This document shows, in pieces, positions 7,642-15,888 of a DNA stretch of 64,000 nt (its first letter is position 1; every line of letters begins with the position of its first letter). Source of the DNA: a virus. The translations under genes and the position numbers were made by a program. The notes beneath the pieces are model-generated. The model saw nothing but the letters and a program-made list of their open reading frames with translations, was not told where the DNA came from and ran no database searches. Location of the stretch: IMG/VR virus record IMGVR_UViG_3300035704_000006, positions 1-64,000 of that record; one strand, 5' to 3'.

Positions 7642-7841
7642 GATTTCCTTTCCCGGACATCGGCAGCTGTCTCCAGGATCCAGGCGAGCTTGCGCGCGGT
7701 GTCCGGGTCATAGCAGGCCCGGAGCACGACCGGATTATCAGGATGGGAAACGATAATCCCCTCGTCTCCGATCGTCACGATGATGACGGCATTCCCGTTC
7801 TTGTCTTCCAGCGTGAAAACGCTGCTGATCGTCCCGGCCAT
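7638..7841 (-). CDS. Small protein, paralog of the 8124-8381 product (67 aa)
   Basis: ATG 7841 overlaps the stop of the upstream gene (TAATG), so this start is preferred over an in-frame one at 7868. The sequence SVFTLEDKNGNAVIIVTIGDEGIIV ... DPDTARKLAWILETAADVRE matches the 8124-8381 product in layout, so a small duplicated family is likely. Function unknown. Confidence 0.6.
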   Translation of the reverse strand: MAGTISSVFTLEDKNGNAVIIVTIGDEGIIVSHPDNPVVLRACYDPDTARKLAWILETAADVRERKS

Positions 7842-8155
7842 TACAGCGCCTTTTCTTCCGAAAGCCACAGCTCCTGGCGCAGGAGATAGCCTTCCAGCTT
7901 CCAGATCTGGCTTTCGGCCCGGTCCCGGGCAATTTTCCGCCCGAGGTCAGCGTCGAAGTTAGCCGGGCTGGCCGCTGCCGATTCCCCGGTCACGCTGAAC
8001 CCGTTTCGCAGGGTCAGCAGACAGACGGTCACGGTGGTCCCGGGGAATACGATGTACTGCTCCCCGGTAATCAGGGACCTCACGTGCTCCCCGGTAACCC
8101 GCGGGGCATTCAGCCCCTTCCCGTCAGCTTCCTTCTCTATTTCTTCGTGATTCAT
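7841..8155 (-). CDS. Phage Gp49-like protein (104 aa)
   Basis: The stretch 'TTVTVCLLTLRNGFSVTGESAAASPANFDADLGRKIARDRAESQIWKLEGYLLR' carries the characteristic features of the Phage_gp49_66 family: a TVCLLTL-NGF strand pair, a GES.....NFD turn and an ARDRA..KIW-LEGY helix. The family is common in tailed phages and its function is not established. A strong AGGGAGAACG ribosome site precedes the ATG. The gene overlaps the 3' end of the upstream 8124-8381 gene by 32 bases. Confidence 0.8.
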   Translation of the reverse strand: MNHEEIEKEADGKGLNAPRVTGEHVRSLITGEQYIVFPGTTVTVCLLTLRNGFSVTGESAAASPANFDADLGRKIARDRAESQIWKLEGYLLRQELWLSEEKAL

Positions 8156-8381
8156 CGTTCTCCCTTGCCAGTGCGGCCATCTTCATCAGCATCCTGCCGG
8201 TGTCCTCCGCATTATCCGGGGAGAACGAGACTGCGGGGACGCTGTCATAAGACGGGAAATCAAGGACAATCCCGGCGTTTTCCAGGGAGACAATCACTAT
8301 CGCCTGCCTTCCGGAATCTTCCAGGGTCATCACGCTGGTAATTTCCGTCTTCCCCGCGTATTCAGGATGCGTGCTGGCCAT
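8124..8381 (-). CDS. Small protein, paralog of the 7638-7841 product (85 aa)
   Basis: ATG 8381 overlaps the TAA of the endolysin gene (TAATG). The core 'ITSVMTLEDSGRQAIVIVSLENAGIVL ... DNAEDTGRMLMKMAALARE' parallels the neighbour at 7638-7841, with two beta-strands, an acidic turn and a C-terminal helix. The two genes flank the gp49-like gene and probably arose by duplication. No function is known. Confidence 0.6.
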   Translation of the reverse strand: MASTHPEYAGKTEITSVMTLEDSGRQAIVIVSLENAGIVLDFPSYDSVPAVSFSPDNAEDTGRMLMKMAALARENDESRRNREGS

Positions 8382-9235
8382 TACCCGGCCCTCCCGCCGC
8401 GGTGCGCGGTGTAGTAGACCAGGCCCTCGGGCATGATCTTCGAGGTCCCGCCGGCGACGTACTTCCGGAATGCCGCCAGGGCCTCGCCGTCGAGGTTCTC
8501 CTCCGAGACCATCACGAGGTAATCCGCGGTGGCATGGCGGATGAACGCGGTCTGGTCGAGGCTCCAGGCGCCCTTCGCCACGCGGCGCCATGCGCCCCGG
8601 CCGCCTGCCAGTGCGTTCAGCGCCTCCCTGGAGCCCCGGAACGCCGAGCAGTCAGCCGGGGCCGGGAAACCGGGGATGACGGCGCTGGCGCTGAACTGGA
8701 GCAGGCTGGGACCCTCTCCGCCGTACCGGCCCCACCAGCCGTCCGGCACCCTGGCGTACAGGTCCGCCGGGGAGCCTTCCCCCTCGACATAGGAGGAAGC
8801 GAACAGCCAGTCGAAGAACCGGAGCCCGGCGTTGCCGCTGTACCAGTGCGGCGCGTACCCGCCGACCTGGTGATACGGGTACAGCACCCGCAGTTCGGCT
8901 ACGATCGCGCGGGCGTCGGCGATCGTGGCGCTCGGCCCCAGGGAGTTCCGCTCCACGTCGACGACCAGCGCCCAGCCGTCCAGCGGCCCGGCGTGCTCCC
9001 TGAACCAGCGGGCCTGGTCAGATGCCCGCGAGCCGTCCGCGAACAGGTAGGCGCCGGCCAGGAAATCGCCTTCCGAGGCCAGCTCTCCCAGGATTTCCGA
9101 CTGCCCGGCCCACAGGGGATTCAGGTAACCCGATCCCTGGGTGACCTTGGCAATGCAGCCGGCCAGCGTCCCGGCCGCCTCCTTCAGGTTCACGTCCCCG
9201 TTGTTCGAGCTGGTGTCTCCTACGAAAAGAACCAT
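8381..9235 (-). CDS. Endolysin, GH25 lysozyme (284 aa)
   Basis: The N-terminal TIM-barrel starts with GDTSSNNG (D7), the usual first strand of GH25 muramidases, and has the catalytic D-x-E pair in LVVDVERN (D93, E95). Later strands HQVGGYAPHWY and LLQF are also typical. It would cut the beta-1,4 bond of peptidoglycan from inside at lysis. There is no signal peptide, so it needs the nearby holin-like protein. The last ~70 residues (about 215-284) may be a cell-wall binding part. The recurrent leader (9251-9262 on this strand) lies within the end of the upstream gene and gives the ribosome site. Confidence 0.85.
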   Translation of the reverse strand: MVLFVGDTSSNNGDVNLKEAAGTLAGCIAKVTQGSGYLNPLWAGQSEILGELASEGDFLAGAYLFADGSRASDQARWFREHAGPLDGWALVVDVERNSLGPSATIADARAIVAELRVLYPYHQVGGYAPHWYSGNAGLRFFDWLFASSYVEGEGSPADLYARVPDGWWGRYGGEGPSLLQFSASAVIPGFPAPADCSAFRGSREALNALAGGRGAWRRVAKGAWSLDQTAFIRHATADYLVMVSEENLDGEALAAFRKYVAGGTSKIMPEGLVYYTAHRGGRAG

Positions 9236-9241
9236 TCTTTA

Positions 9242-9670
9242 TCAGGTCTCCTTTGCCGGGATGCCTTTTACTGTCTCCAGCGGGATTTCGGGCAGTGCAG
9301 CCGGCCCGAAGCTCGCCATTGCCGCGCTCATGCCCCCGTAATCGGTGGCGAAATTAGCGTACACGCTGTACACCAGCGTGATCAGGAGGAGAATCTTGGA
9401 CGGGGCGAAAAAATAAAGGACCAGAACGACCGGGATATTGACCAGCCAGTACGCCGATCCCCAGAAATGCACCTTGTACTGGAGCCGGGGATCAGTTTCC
9501 AGGCCCTTGACCAGGTGCCTCAGCCAGGCGTACCGCCCCGCTCCGCCTCCGGCGCCCCCCGTCTTCATCCCCAGGTGCGCCCTCAGCGCCGTGACCTCGT
9601 GCCTGAGCGCCCGCATCTCGTGCTCCAGGGCCGATCCCGGTCCCGCGCCTGCTCCCGCGCCTGCTGCCAT
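9242..9670 (-). CDS. Two-TM membrane protein, possible holin partner (142 aa)
   Basis: An Ala/Gly-rich start leads into a short helix (ALEHEMRALRHEVTALRAHLG) and then two hydrophobic spans (about 72-92 and 94-112: LVNIPVVLVLYFF, KILLLITLVYSVYA). A cytoplasmic coiled coil plus paired TM helices directly upstream of the endolysin fits a holin or lysis-regulator role, but structural membrane proteins look similar. Its last codons (GIPAKET) overlap the leader used by the endolysin gene. Confidence 0.6.
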   Translation of the reverse strand: MAAGAGAGAGPGSALEHEMRALRHEVTALRAHLGMKTGGAGGGAGRYAWLRHLVKGLETDPRLQYKVHFWGSAYWLVNIPVVLVLYFFAPSKILLLITLVYSVYANFATDYGGMSAAMASFGPAALPEIPLETVKGIPAKET

Positions 9671-10006
9671 TCATTCCTTCCTGAGGCCCGGATGCGCCCG
9701 GCCCGCGGCGAGGCCGGGATTAACGCGGGCGCCGATCATGGCCGCCCGCTCCGCGTTGGTGACCTGGGCGCCTTCCCGGCCGCTCTTCGTCCGGTGGTGC
9801 GCCCGGCACTTGGCGCCCAGGTTCTCCGGCTCATCGCCGGCCAGCCTGTCCAGGTGGTCCGCGTCAGTGGCCGGCTCCGGGCACCGCAGGCTCCCTCTCG
9901 CGGTCCTGATCACTTCCGTGCACTGCCATCCGTCCCTGGCCAGGCACGCGAGCCGCCGGGCCGGCCAGTCAGCCGGAAGCGGCCGGACCCTCCAGCTCCC
10001 CGCCAC
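9671..10006 (-). CDS. HNH endonuclease (111 aa)
   Basis: GTG 10006 with GAGGA before it is taken as the start; the longer frame runs through the upstream gene in another frame. The core 'RRLACLARDGWQCTEVIRTARGSLRCPEPATDADHLDRLAGDEPENLGAKCRAHHRTKSGREG' has the two Cys pairs and the D-H...N...H signature of HNH nucleases (ATDADHLD, ENLGAKCRAHHRTK). Phage HNH proteins often assist terminase-dependent packaging, but this copy lies far from the terminase and could be a homing or accessory enzyme. Confidence 0.8.
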   Translation of the reverse strand: MAGSWRVRPLPADWPARRLACLARDGWQCTEVIRTARGSLRCPEPATDADHLDRLAGDEPENLGAKCRAHHRTKSGREGAQVTNAERAAMIGARVNPGLAAGRAHPGLRKE

Positions 10007-10322
10007 CGGCGTCCTCCGCGATGATGCCGCCCGCTCCGGCCTCGCGGCCTGCGAGCAGGTCAAGCCGGGCATGAATCTTCCGGAACGTGACATTGACCTC
10101 GTCGCGCATTGCCGTGATATCCACCCGGATCCGGTCCTGGTCAGCGCGGATCTCATCCCAGATCCGCATCGGCGCCCCGGTGCCGGGTGCCTGCGCCTGC
10201 GCCTGCACGGGAATCCCGGCTTTTTCTGGATGCCCGGATTCCCGCCAGCGGGAGATCTGCTCCTGGCCGGAAATCATGTCGCCCAGGGTCAGGTCCCCGG
10301 CTTCTGCCTGCTGCTCTGTCAC
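9969..10322 (-). CDS. Coiled-coil protein (117 aa)
   Basis: GTG 10322 lies just after the stop of the 10327-10668 gene. The middle (MRIWDEIRADQDRIRVDITAMRDEVNVTFRKIHARLDLLAG) is a clear heptad-patterned coiled coil, with a Gln/Ala-rich stretch before it and an acidic Gly-rich tail. No TM segment is seen. It could be a tail-fibre or lysis accessory protein. No family is recognised. Confidence 0.6.
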   Translation of the reverse strand: MTEQQAEAGDLTLGDMISGQEQISRWRESGHPEKAGIPVQAQAQAPGTGAPMRIWDEIRADQDRIRVDITAMRDEVNVTFRKIHARLDLLAGREAGAGGIIAEDAGGGELEGPAASG

Positions 10323-10326
10323 CGGC

Positions 10327-10668
10327 TTACGGCTCGAAGACGGTGACCTTGACGGAGGTCGCCGAGGCGGTGAACACCATCTCCCGGCCGTACACGTCCG
10401 GGTCGACCTCGCCGAACCAGGCGCCGCCGGGAGACGTGACCGCGGTCGGGATCGTCCAGACAAGGTCCGAGAGGGTGTCATCGTGGAACTCGACCGCCGG
10501 GACGACCGTCACGGTCACGGTCGCCGAGGTCGAGGAGTTGACGAACCGGAATCCGGTCCTGCCGGTGTTGACGGCGACGTTGCCGTTGACCGCGTCGCAC
10601 GTGGCGCCCGCCGGGTCGTTCAGGGCGGCATTGCTGAGCTGGCTGGAGGCTACTGCGGTTGCTGACAT
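10327..10668 (-). CDS. Beta-rich virion-like protein (113 aa)
   Basis: The sequence shows a series of Thr/Val strands ('GFRFVNSSTSATVTVTVVPAVEF', 'EMVFTASATSVKVTVFEP') with aromatic turns, like an all-beta decoration or fibre domain. It is similar in style, though not clearly homologous, to the 7288 and 53955 proteins. It is likely a virion surface component. It starts with ATG 10668 in a normal operon setting. Confidence 0.55.
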   Translation of the reverse strand: MSATAVASSQLSNAALNDPAGATCDAVNGNVAVNTGRTGFRFVNSSTSATVTVTVVPAVEFHDDTLSDLVWTIPTAVTSPGGAWFGEVDPDVYGREMVFTASATSVKVTVFEP

Positions 10669-10744
10669 GGCTCCCTGGGGTCGGGGACAAAGGTCCAGGC
10701 TCGGATATTACCACTCCGGGCAGGGACCGGACAGCATGCGCTCA

Positions 10745-10951
10745 TCACTGTTTCGGGGACACCGATGCCTTCAGGTCGCTGATTGCCCGGGAAACCCTGG
10801 CTCGCAGCGCTTCGGTAGCGGCCGATGCCTCAGGGCAGCATCCCGCGCACAGGCCGCAGTCGTGCCTGCTGCTTTCGGCCCTCTGGGTAACAGAACCGCA
10901 CTGACCGCATTTTCCCGTGATGACGACCGGGGCGCCGGGAACGGGAATCAC
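10745..10951 (-). CDS. Zinc-finger-like protein (68 aa)
   Basis: GTG 10951 overlaps the upstream stop (GTGA). The motif KCGQCGSVT...HDCGLCAGC has three CxxC-like pairs within 30 residues, consistent with one or two zinc sites, followed by a helix (ATEALRARVSRAISDLKASV). It is probably a small nucleic-acid or protein-binding zinc protein. Confidence 0.6.
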   Translation of the reverse strand: MIPVPGAPVVITGKCGQCGSVTQRAESSRHDCGLCAGCCPEASAATEALRARVSRAISDLKASVSPKQ

Positions 10952-11331
10952 GGGACCAGGTACTTCCAGTTGGCCCTCAGGCTCTCGCCGAATTCCGCCT
11001 GCATCCTGAGGGCGTCAGATGCGGTAAAAGCATAGACGCTGACGGGAATGGTGACCTCGCGGCTGAAAAATGCGATGGTGATGTCCCACCAGATGACCGC
11101 CGTGCCTGATATCGCGCCCGCGTCGTCCAGGCTGACCTTCAGCGGGCTCACGTCCGGCTCGCGGACCCTGCGGGGAAGAATCCCCCGCTGGAGGACGGGC
11201 ACCCTCATCTCGGCGCGGCACACGAATATCTCCATGACCGCATGCTCATGCCCGTCCCCGGCCGGGGCGAAAGAAGGAGGATTCCTCGTCATCCTCGCCC
11301 CGGCAACCGATGCCAGCCTTAATTCAGTCAC
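10948..11331 (-). CDS. Hypothetical beta-rich protein (127 aa)
   Basis: GTG 11331 is chosen because it overlaps the stop of the upstream gene and has AGAGGA before it. The protein has beta segments (VTELRLASV, MEIFVCRAEMRVPVL, GTAVIWWDITIAFF, VTIPVSVYAFT) and a C-terminal helix (DALRMQAEFGESLRANW). No family is recognised. It is part of the coupled 9.6-12.3 kb gene string. Confidence 0.55.
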   Translation of the reverse strand: MTELRLASVAGARMTRNPPSFAPAGDGHEHAVMEIFVCRAEMRVPVLQRGILPRRVREPDVSPLKVSLDDAGAISGTAVIWWDITIAFFSREVTIPVSVYAFTASDALRMQAEFGESLRANWKYLVP

Positions 11332-11566
11332 GTAATCCTCTTGCCTCTCCTCCGCCAGTTTCCCCGGCCGTTCCGTCGCGTCCGCTGCCGATGCGCATCG
11401 CGCGGGCGGCGTCGGCGGCCCGGTCGAACAGGCCGGTGGCATCCGCCACTCCCGCTGCTCTCGCCGCTTCGGCGAAGTCGTCGCACTCGATCAGGGCGGC
11501 GATTGCCAGGACCACCCGGTCTGCCCGCGCGTAAGTGACTTTCTTCCTGTGCATTGCCACGCTCAT
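11324..11566 (-). CDS. Hypothetical helical protein (80 aa)
   Basis: ATG 11566 overlaps the stop of the upstream membrane protein gene (ATGA). The sequence is Ala/Arg/Asp-rich and helical (RADRVVLAIAALIECDDFAEAARAAGVADATGLFDRAADAARAM), possibly a helix-turn-helix-like bundle. No DNA-binding family can be assigned. Confidence 0.55.
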   Translation of the reverse strand: MSVAMHRKKVTYARADRVVLAIAALIECDDFAEAARAAGVADATGLFDRAADAARAMRIGSGRDGTAGETGGGEARGLRD

Positions 11567-12297
11567 GCGGCAATTGTACTAGATGCCCATCCCTCGATGC
11601 CCGCGAGCTGAGCGCGCAGCCACGGGGAATCCTGCTCTTCCTCCTGCGCCGGGATATCCCGGAGGGACCGCAAGGCAGCCGCAGCGCGAGCGGTCACATC
11701 CGGAGGGTTCAAGAAAGAGGGAGTACCCCAGGGACGAGCCGGAGAAGAAGCCGGAGCGGGAGGGGAAACCCTGGCGGGGAACTCCGGCTTCTTCCTCTCC
11801 GGAGGAACGGGAGGAGCAGGAACATGGTCGAGCAGCCTCCACGGCGGAACTCCGGCGACCTCCGGAGGCCGGGCCGACCGCCAGGCCGCCACCGAGGCCG
11901 CGTAGAGGGGTCCGTCCTCCGGCTGGACCTCCGGCTTCCACTGGGTGCGGGCAGCAGGCCTCGCGCGCCCGGACAGGACCATGACGGGAGGCGCAGGCGG
12001 TTCGAGCCGGGCGCGCGCTCCCGTCCGGGGAAGTGATGACTCGCGGGACAGCTCGTCATACAGGTCGGCCAGCTTCCTGCGCGGGGCCGGCCGTGCCCCG
12101 GGGACAGCGAGAGCGGGAAAAGCAGGAAGCGTGTCCTGGTGCTGCTGCCAGGCGGCGCGCTCGGCGGCTCCGGGGCGCAGCGGGGCTGACGAGGGAACCG
12201 GGCGGAGGGCCGGGGAGAAACGGGAAAGGCGGAGTGCCATGAAGATGATCACTGCGGAAAGGACGATTGCCAGTGTGATGGTTGCCGGGATGAACAT
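11563..12297 (-). CDS. Membrane-anchored Pro-rich protein (244 aa)
   Basis: ATG 12297 has a strong GGAGG ribosome site, so an in-frame ATG at 12375 is rejected. One hydrophobic helix at the N-terminus (residues ~4-24, ITLAIVLSAVIIFMAL) is followed by a long Pro/Ala/Arg-rich segment with PPAPP-type repeats. The topology is a single-pass protein with a disordered cytoplasmic or periplasmic tail. It heads the lysis-side operon. It could be a spanin-like or lysis-regulating protein, but nothing proves it. Confidence 0.6.
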   Translation of the reverse strand: MFIPATITLAIVLSAVIIFMALRLSRFSPALRPVPSSAPLRPGAAERAAWQQHQDTLPAFPALAVPGARPAPRRKLADLYDELSRESSLPRTGARARLEPPAPPVMVLSGRARPAARTQWKPEVQPEDGPLYAASVAAWRSARPPEVAGVPPWRLLDHVPAPPVPPERKKPEFPARVSPPAPASSPARPWGTPSFLNPPDVTARAAAALRSLRDIPAQEEEQDSPWLRAQLAGIEGWASSTIAA

Positions 12298-12640
12298 GTG
12301 AGACCTCCTTGAGAAATCATCCTGCGCTTGCGCCCCCGCGAAGTCAACCGGAACGGAGGAACGACTGTCCCCCAAGATGATCTTCTTTCATGTATCCGCG
12401 AGTTCAGCCCCGCATGCGCGATGTGCGCGGGCGCGACGCGCGCACGTACATAACGCGTATGAGTAGTAAGTAGTAATAAAGATGAAAGACATGAAAGATA
12501 GTACTGTTTTACCAGGTCACAGTCTTTCGCCTTCGGTCGCGCAACCCGGAGGGAACATGGAAGACACGGAAGGATCTTCCGGGTTCTCTTCCGTGTTCAG
12601 GATGCTGAAGGCGAAAGACCCGGTCAGCGCCGCGCGGGCT
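12298..12640. other. Intergenic region with inverted repeats
   Basis: No supported gene. A GC-rich stem (GTGCGCG/CGCGCAC, about 12425-12450) and a second stem (CACGGAAG at 12565-12572 with CTTCCGTG at 12588-12595) lie past the end of the primase-helicase gene and may stop the leftward replication transcript. On the minus strand TTGACT about 40 bases above ATG 12297 could be part of a promoter for the lysis-side operon, but the -10 box is poor. Confidence 0.4.
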
Positions 12641-15043
12641 TCAGCCGGACTCCCGGGCAAGACGGATTCCGTAGCGGTACCGGACGCTTTTCCTCATCCC
12701 GGAGCTGTACTCAGTGTCGTGCAGGAGGTAGCCGCTGTCCGTCAGGTGCCTTCCGAAAGCCGTCTGCGTCGGCTTGTCCGATGCGCGGAGCCCTTCGGCT
12801 TCGTACCAGGAGGAGTAGCTGTCGAAAAGGACCGCAGGCGTCGTGCGATAAGAGAGGTCAGTCTCGCAGCACTCGGAGATGAACTGGTCAATCGGGTTCA
12901 GTGACTGGCGGAGGGTTTCCGTGGCAATTCTCGCAGCGCCCGGGGGATCGCCTATTGCCTGGTCACGGGCATAGTCCTCGTAGCCCTCGCAGAGCCAGGC
13001 GAGTACCGCTTCCCGGTCCCGGCTGCCGAGGCGCGCGCGGAAGCCGGCGTCCTCCTCGCCCTGCCTGACCTGCTGGCTGAACGGGAAGGCGAAGAGCCTC
13101 CGCTTGGTCGCGGCGTCGGCGTACTGGACGACGGGGTACTCATTGGTCGCGATGACGGGCACGAAAGCGGGGGTCCGCTCGGTGAAGTCGTTGGAGCGCA
13201 TCCCGCGCGCCTCGATCTTTCCTCCTGAGGTAAGCGACTTGATGGTGTCCGCGTGGAGTTTCCATTCGGTAGATCCCTCTTCCGCGACGATCAGCCGCCG
13301 GGGCATGCTCTTCAGGATGTCGGGCCTGGGCGCATCATCCCGGCGCGTCCTGAACATCGAGAGCTGGAAAGTCCCGGCGAATCCCGAGCCCAGGGTGTCC
13401 AGGAGGATGTTCAAGAAGGTGGTTTTCCCTGTGGAAGTCGGCCCCGAGATTACCAGGATGATGCGGTCCTTGTTCCAGCCGAGCAGCATGTAGCCGCAGA
13501 TCCGCTGGAGCCACGCTCTTTCCTCGCGCTCGGGCACGAACCGGTCGAGGAATTCATCCCACGCCTCTGATCGTGCTCCTTCCTTGTATGACACGGGAAC
13601 CATCCGGGTGAACTGGTCTTCCCTGCGGTGCTCCCTGAGGTTTATCCCGTGGTCGGCGAGTTCCAGCGTTCCGTTTGCCACCGGGAGAAGATGCCGGGCA
13701 GCATCGACTGAGTTCTCTCCTGCGGACCTCCCGATGTAGGCCGCTCCCCTGACCATCTCCCTGATGCGCGCCCCGTTGCCGCACGAGACCGCGAACTGCC
13801 TCATCATTCCCGCGAGCTTGGGGTCCCGGCACTCCCTCGCCAGCTCGAATCGCCGCGCGACCACGTCCATGCACATCGCGTGAATCCGCTGGTCGTCCTC
13901 TGCCCACCGCTTCCCGTCCCAGGCCAGCAGCCGGTCTGTGCCCCTTATATGCAGGATGTCCGGACCGTGCAGGTCTCTGAGGATCTCGGCGTTTCCGGTG
14001 TCATTGCGGGCATATTCGTCTCCCGCTCCCTCCCCCTCTCCGGCCTTCTTCCCGCTGACCGCCTCCCAGCCGAGCCCCAGCGCCTCCAGGATCTCCTTAA
14101 CCCACGCGGTGTGCTCCTCGCCGCGGGCCATGCCTCCCGGGCACGAGCACGCCAGCACCAGTCCTCCCCGGGCACCTTCAGCCACGCCGAATGACGGATT
14201 GGCATCCTCGTGCCCGGGGTGCGGGCACGAGTGCTTCTCTCCGGCCTCCCTGCATCCCGCCTTGCCCAGGGCCGCCCGGAACGCCTCCAGGAGATGGCCG
14301 CCGTCCCCTCCCTTCGCCTTCGCCTTCCCGGAGCCGGCCAGCGCTACTCCCGAAGCCGAGCTTGAGCCTTCTTTCGCCGCGCGGGCTTCAGCCAGCGCCG
14401 CCTTCACTTCTGCCTTCAGCTCGCGGACCGGGATCGTCCGGCAGTCTTTAAGACTATTATTCCGATCAAGATAGTCGGAAATGTCGCCGGGCTTCGCGCC
14501 CCCGGAAGCCAGCTCCCCCTCCTTGCCCCACCCCCTGATCCGCACCCTGACGCCGGCCTCTTTCAGCCGCCCGTACCGGTCGAGGGCGTGCTTCATCCCG
14601 GTCAGGTCGTGATCGAAATAGAGGAGCACCCTCCCGGCGAACCCCTCGAACAGCTTCGCCTGGGCGTCGGTCACGGGGGAGTTCTCGCCCTGATGGACGC
14701 ACGTGGCGATCGCCTTCGAGCCCGCAGAATCCAGTACGTCCTGGACGCGCTCGGCGTCCTTCTCGCCCGCGCACCAGAGCACGTCATGGCCTGAGGCCAG
14801 TGCCCCGGTCAGGCCGGGCATGTTCCACAGCAGTTCCCCCAGGACCGCGGGTTTCTTCCCGCACCACAGCGAACCCTTAGCTACCCCGTCGCCGCCGTGC
14901 TCGGCGCATTCTCCCCTCTCGATCTCCCTATGGCTGAGCTTGTGCCGGTAGGACCACCTTCCGTCGTTGCTTTTGCGGTGCTCCGCAATAATTTTCCCGT
15001 CCTCATTCACCCACTGATGGGTCCTCGCGGGAACCGACTTCAC
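12641..15043 (-). CDS. Phage primase-helicase with Toprim-like, zinc and SF3 helicase domains (800 aa)
   Basis: The N-terminal third has a Toprim-like core (HDVLWCAGEKDAERV about residue 87, and RVLLYFDHDLTG about 137). Around residues 255-300 lies a primase-type zinc motif (CPHPGHEDANPSF, then CSCPG). The C-terminal half is a D5/SF3 helicase with Walker A GPTSTGKTT near residue 530 and an IATNEYPVV sensor region. The protein would prime and unwind phage DNA at the fork. The GTG start at 15043 has a weak ribosome site; an in-frame ATG right after the recurrent leader is blocked by one TAG (see findings). It contains one copy of the AEARAA repeat. Confidence 0.85.
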   Translation of the reverse strand: MKSVPARTHQWVNEDGKIIAEHRKSNDGRWSYRHKLSHREIERGECAEHGGDGVAKGSLWCGKKPAVLGELLWNMPGLTGALASGHDVLWCAGEKDAERVQDVLDSAGSKAIATCVHQGENSPVTDAQAKLFEGFAGRVLLYFDHDLTGMKHALDRYGRLKEAGVRVRIRGWGKEGELASGGAKPGDISDYLDRNNSLKDCRTIPVRELKAEVKAALAEARAAKEGSSSASGVALAGSGKAKAKGGDGGHLLEAFRAALGKAGCREAGEKHSCPHPGHEDANPSFGVAEGARGGLVLACSCPGGMARGEEHTAWVKEILEALGLGWEAVSGKKAGEGEGAGDEYARNDTGNAEILRDLHGPDILHIRGTDRLLAWDGKRWAEDDQRIHAMCMDVVARRFELARECRDPKLAGMMRQFAVSCGNGARIREMVRGAAYIGRSAGENSVDAARHLLPVANGTLELADHGINLREHRREDQFTRMVPVSYKEGARSEAWDEFLDRFVPEREERAWLQRICGYMLLGWNKDRIILVISGPTSTGKTTFLNILLDTLGSGFAGTFQLSMFRTRRDDAPRPDILKSMPRRLIVAEEGSTEWKLHADTIKSLTSGGKIEARGMRSNDFTERTPAFVPVIATNEYPVVQYADAATKRRLFAFPFSQQVRQGEEDAGFRARLGSRDREAVLAWLCEGYEDYARDQAIGDPPGAARIATETLRQSLNPIDQFISECCETDLSYRTTPAVLFDSYSSWYEAEGLRASDKPTQTAFGRHLTDSGYLLHDTEYSSGMRKSVRYRYGIRLARESG

Positions 15044-15117
15044 GGAGTGACTTTGCGGAGGGCACAGCTAGCATGTAGTCTCTTCAACGTGTGATCTCAT
15101 TCTTTGCCGGGATGAGA

Positions 15118-15149
15118 CAGGAGGCGGCTCCCTAGGGAGCCGCCTCCTG
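15118..15149 (-). terminator. 32-bp perfect palindrome before the primase leader
   Basis: The whole 15118-15149 segment equals its own reverse complement (arm CAGGAGGCGGCTCCCT). It lies past the stop of the small 15171 gene and four bases ahead of the recurrent leader (15102-15113). On the plus strand a GTTTT follows; on the minus strand there is no T-run. It is likely a transcript-end or processing hairpin. Confidence 0.65.
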
Positions 15150-15170
15150 GTTTTACAGGGTCAGGAGAGC

Positions 15171-15440
15171 CTACTCCCCGGAGGAGGCAAGCCCCTGCTG
15201 GCGAACCCAGATACTGATCATGATCCGCCAGTCAGCCTCGGACATCAGCGCCGCGCAAGCTCGTTCTCCCAGCTCGGCGATAAGCCCGGGGTCCCGGGCC
15301 GGAGCCGCGTCACTCCTGGCTGCTGGCTGATCCGCCGTAGTGCTGTTGATCTGCCAGAGGTGTTCCGGGTCAGCCCGGGTCGTGATCACCGCCAGGTGAG
15401 GCAGCGGATCGGGCCACTCGTGAACCTCGTCGAAGATCAC
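15171..15440 (-). pseudogene. Possible remnant of an ATPase/terminase-like gene (89 aa)
   Basis: The frame opens with a GTG inside NFVIFDEVHEW, and the reading before it is blocked by a TGA eight codons upstream. 'IFDEVHEWPD...LWQINSTTADQP' resembles the Walker B and following strand of terminase or helicase ATPases (xxDExHxW ... IxTT), yet no Walker A domain exists upstream. The C-terminal part (IAELGERACAALMSEADWRIM) is helical. It may be a decayed fragment or a small new gene. The phage has a separate intact terminase. Confidence 0.4.
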
Positions 15441-15469
15441 GAAGTTCGCGGCAGGCCCCGTGCTTCAGA

Positions 15470-15790
15470 TCAGGCACCGGTCTTTGCGCCGCGCCGCGCC
15501 CGGGCGCCTGCCGGCTCCTGCTCTTCCTCTTCATCGCCGCTGGTTTCCTCGTCATCTCCGTCGTCTTCTCCGGCCAGGCCGAAGGCGATGAGGGCCTTGG
15601 CCGCCGCGCGCCCGGTGGGGGTGTCCTTCATCGCGGTCCTGCGGACGTTCGCCTCCAGGCTGGCGGCAATCGCCAGGCAGGCCTCCGGCTCGCGCCGCGG
15701 CGTCAGGTTCTGACCGGACAGGTCGGTGATCTGCACCACCGGGAGTTCATTGCCGGTCTTGGTGACTTCAGCCTTCAGTTCGACTTTCAT
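15470..15790 (-). CDS. Hypothetical protein with acidic tail (106 aa)
   Basis: ATG 15790 follows a leader copy (15804-15815 on this strand) with AAAGAAAGAGAG. The N-terminal part is beta-rich (VELKAEVTKTGNELPVVQITDL), followed by helices and a highly acidic stretch (GEDDGDDEETSGDEEEEQEP). The acidic tail suggests a DNA-mimicking or protein-binding role, but none can be named. Confidence 0.65.
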   Translation of the reverse strand: MKVELKAEVTKTGNELPVVQITDLSGQNLTPRREPEACLAIAASLEANVRRTAMKDTPTGRAAAKALIAFGLAGEDDGDDEETSGDEEEEQEPAGARARRGAKTGA

Positions 15791-15888
15791 CTTGCTCTCT
15801 TTCTTTTGCCGGGATAATCAGCCAGGGGTTTTCCGGGATATCTATTACCGTTCCCTGTATTGCTTCTTCGAGTCTCCGATCTCGCGGG

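Noticed and set aside
8402-10024. A 540-residue plus-strand frame
   Set aside because: It lies opposite the endolysin, membrane and HNH genes, has no leader or domain, and is explained by high GC codon use on the other strand.
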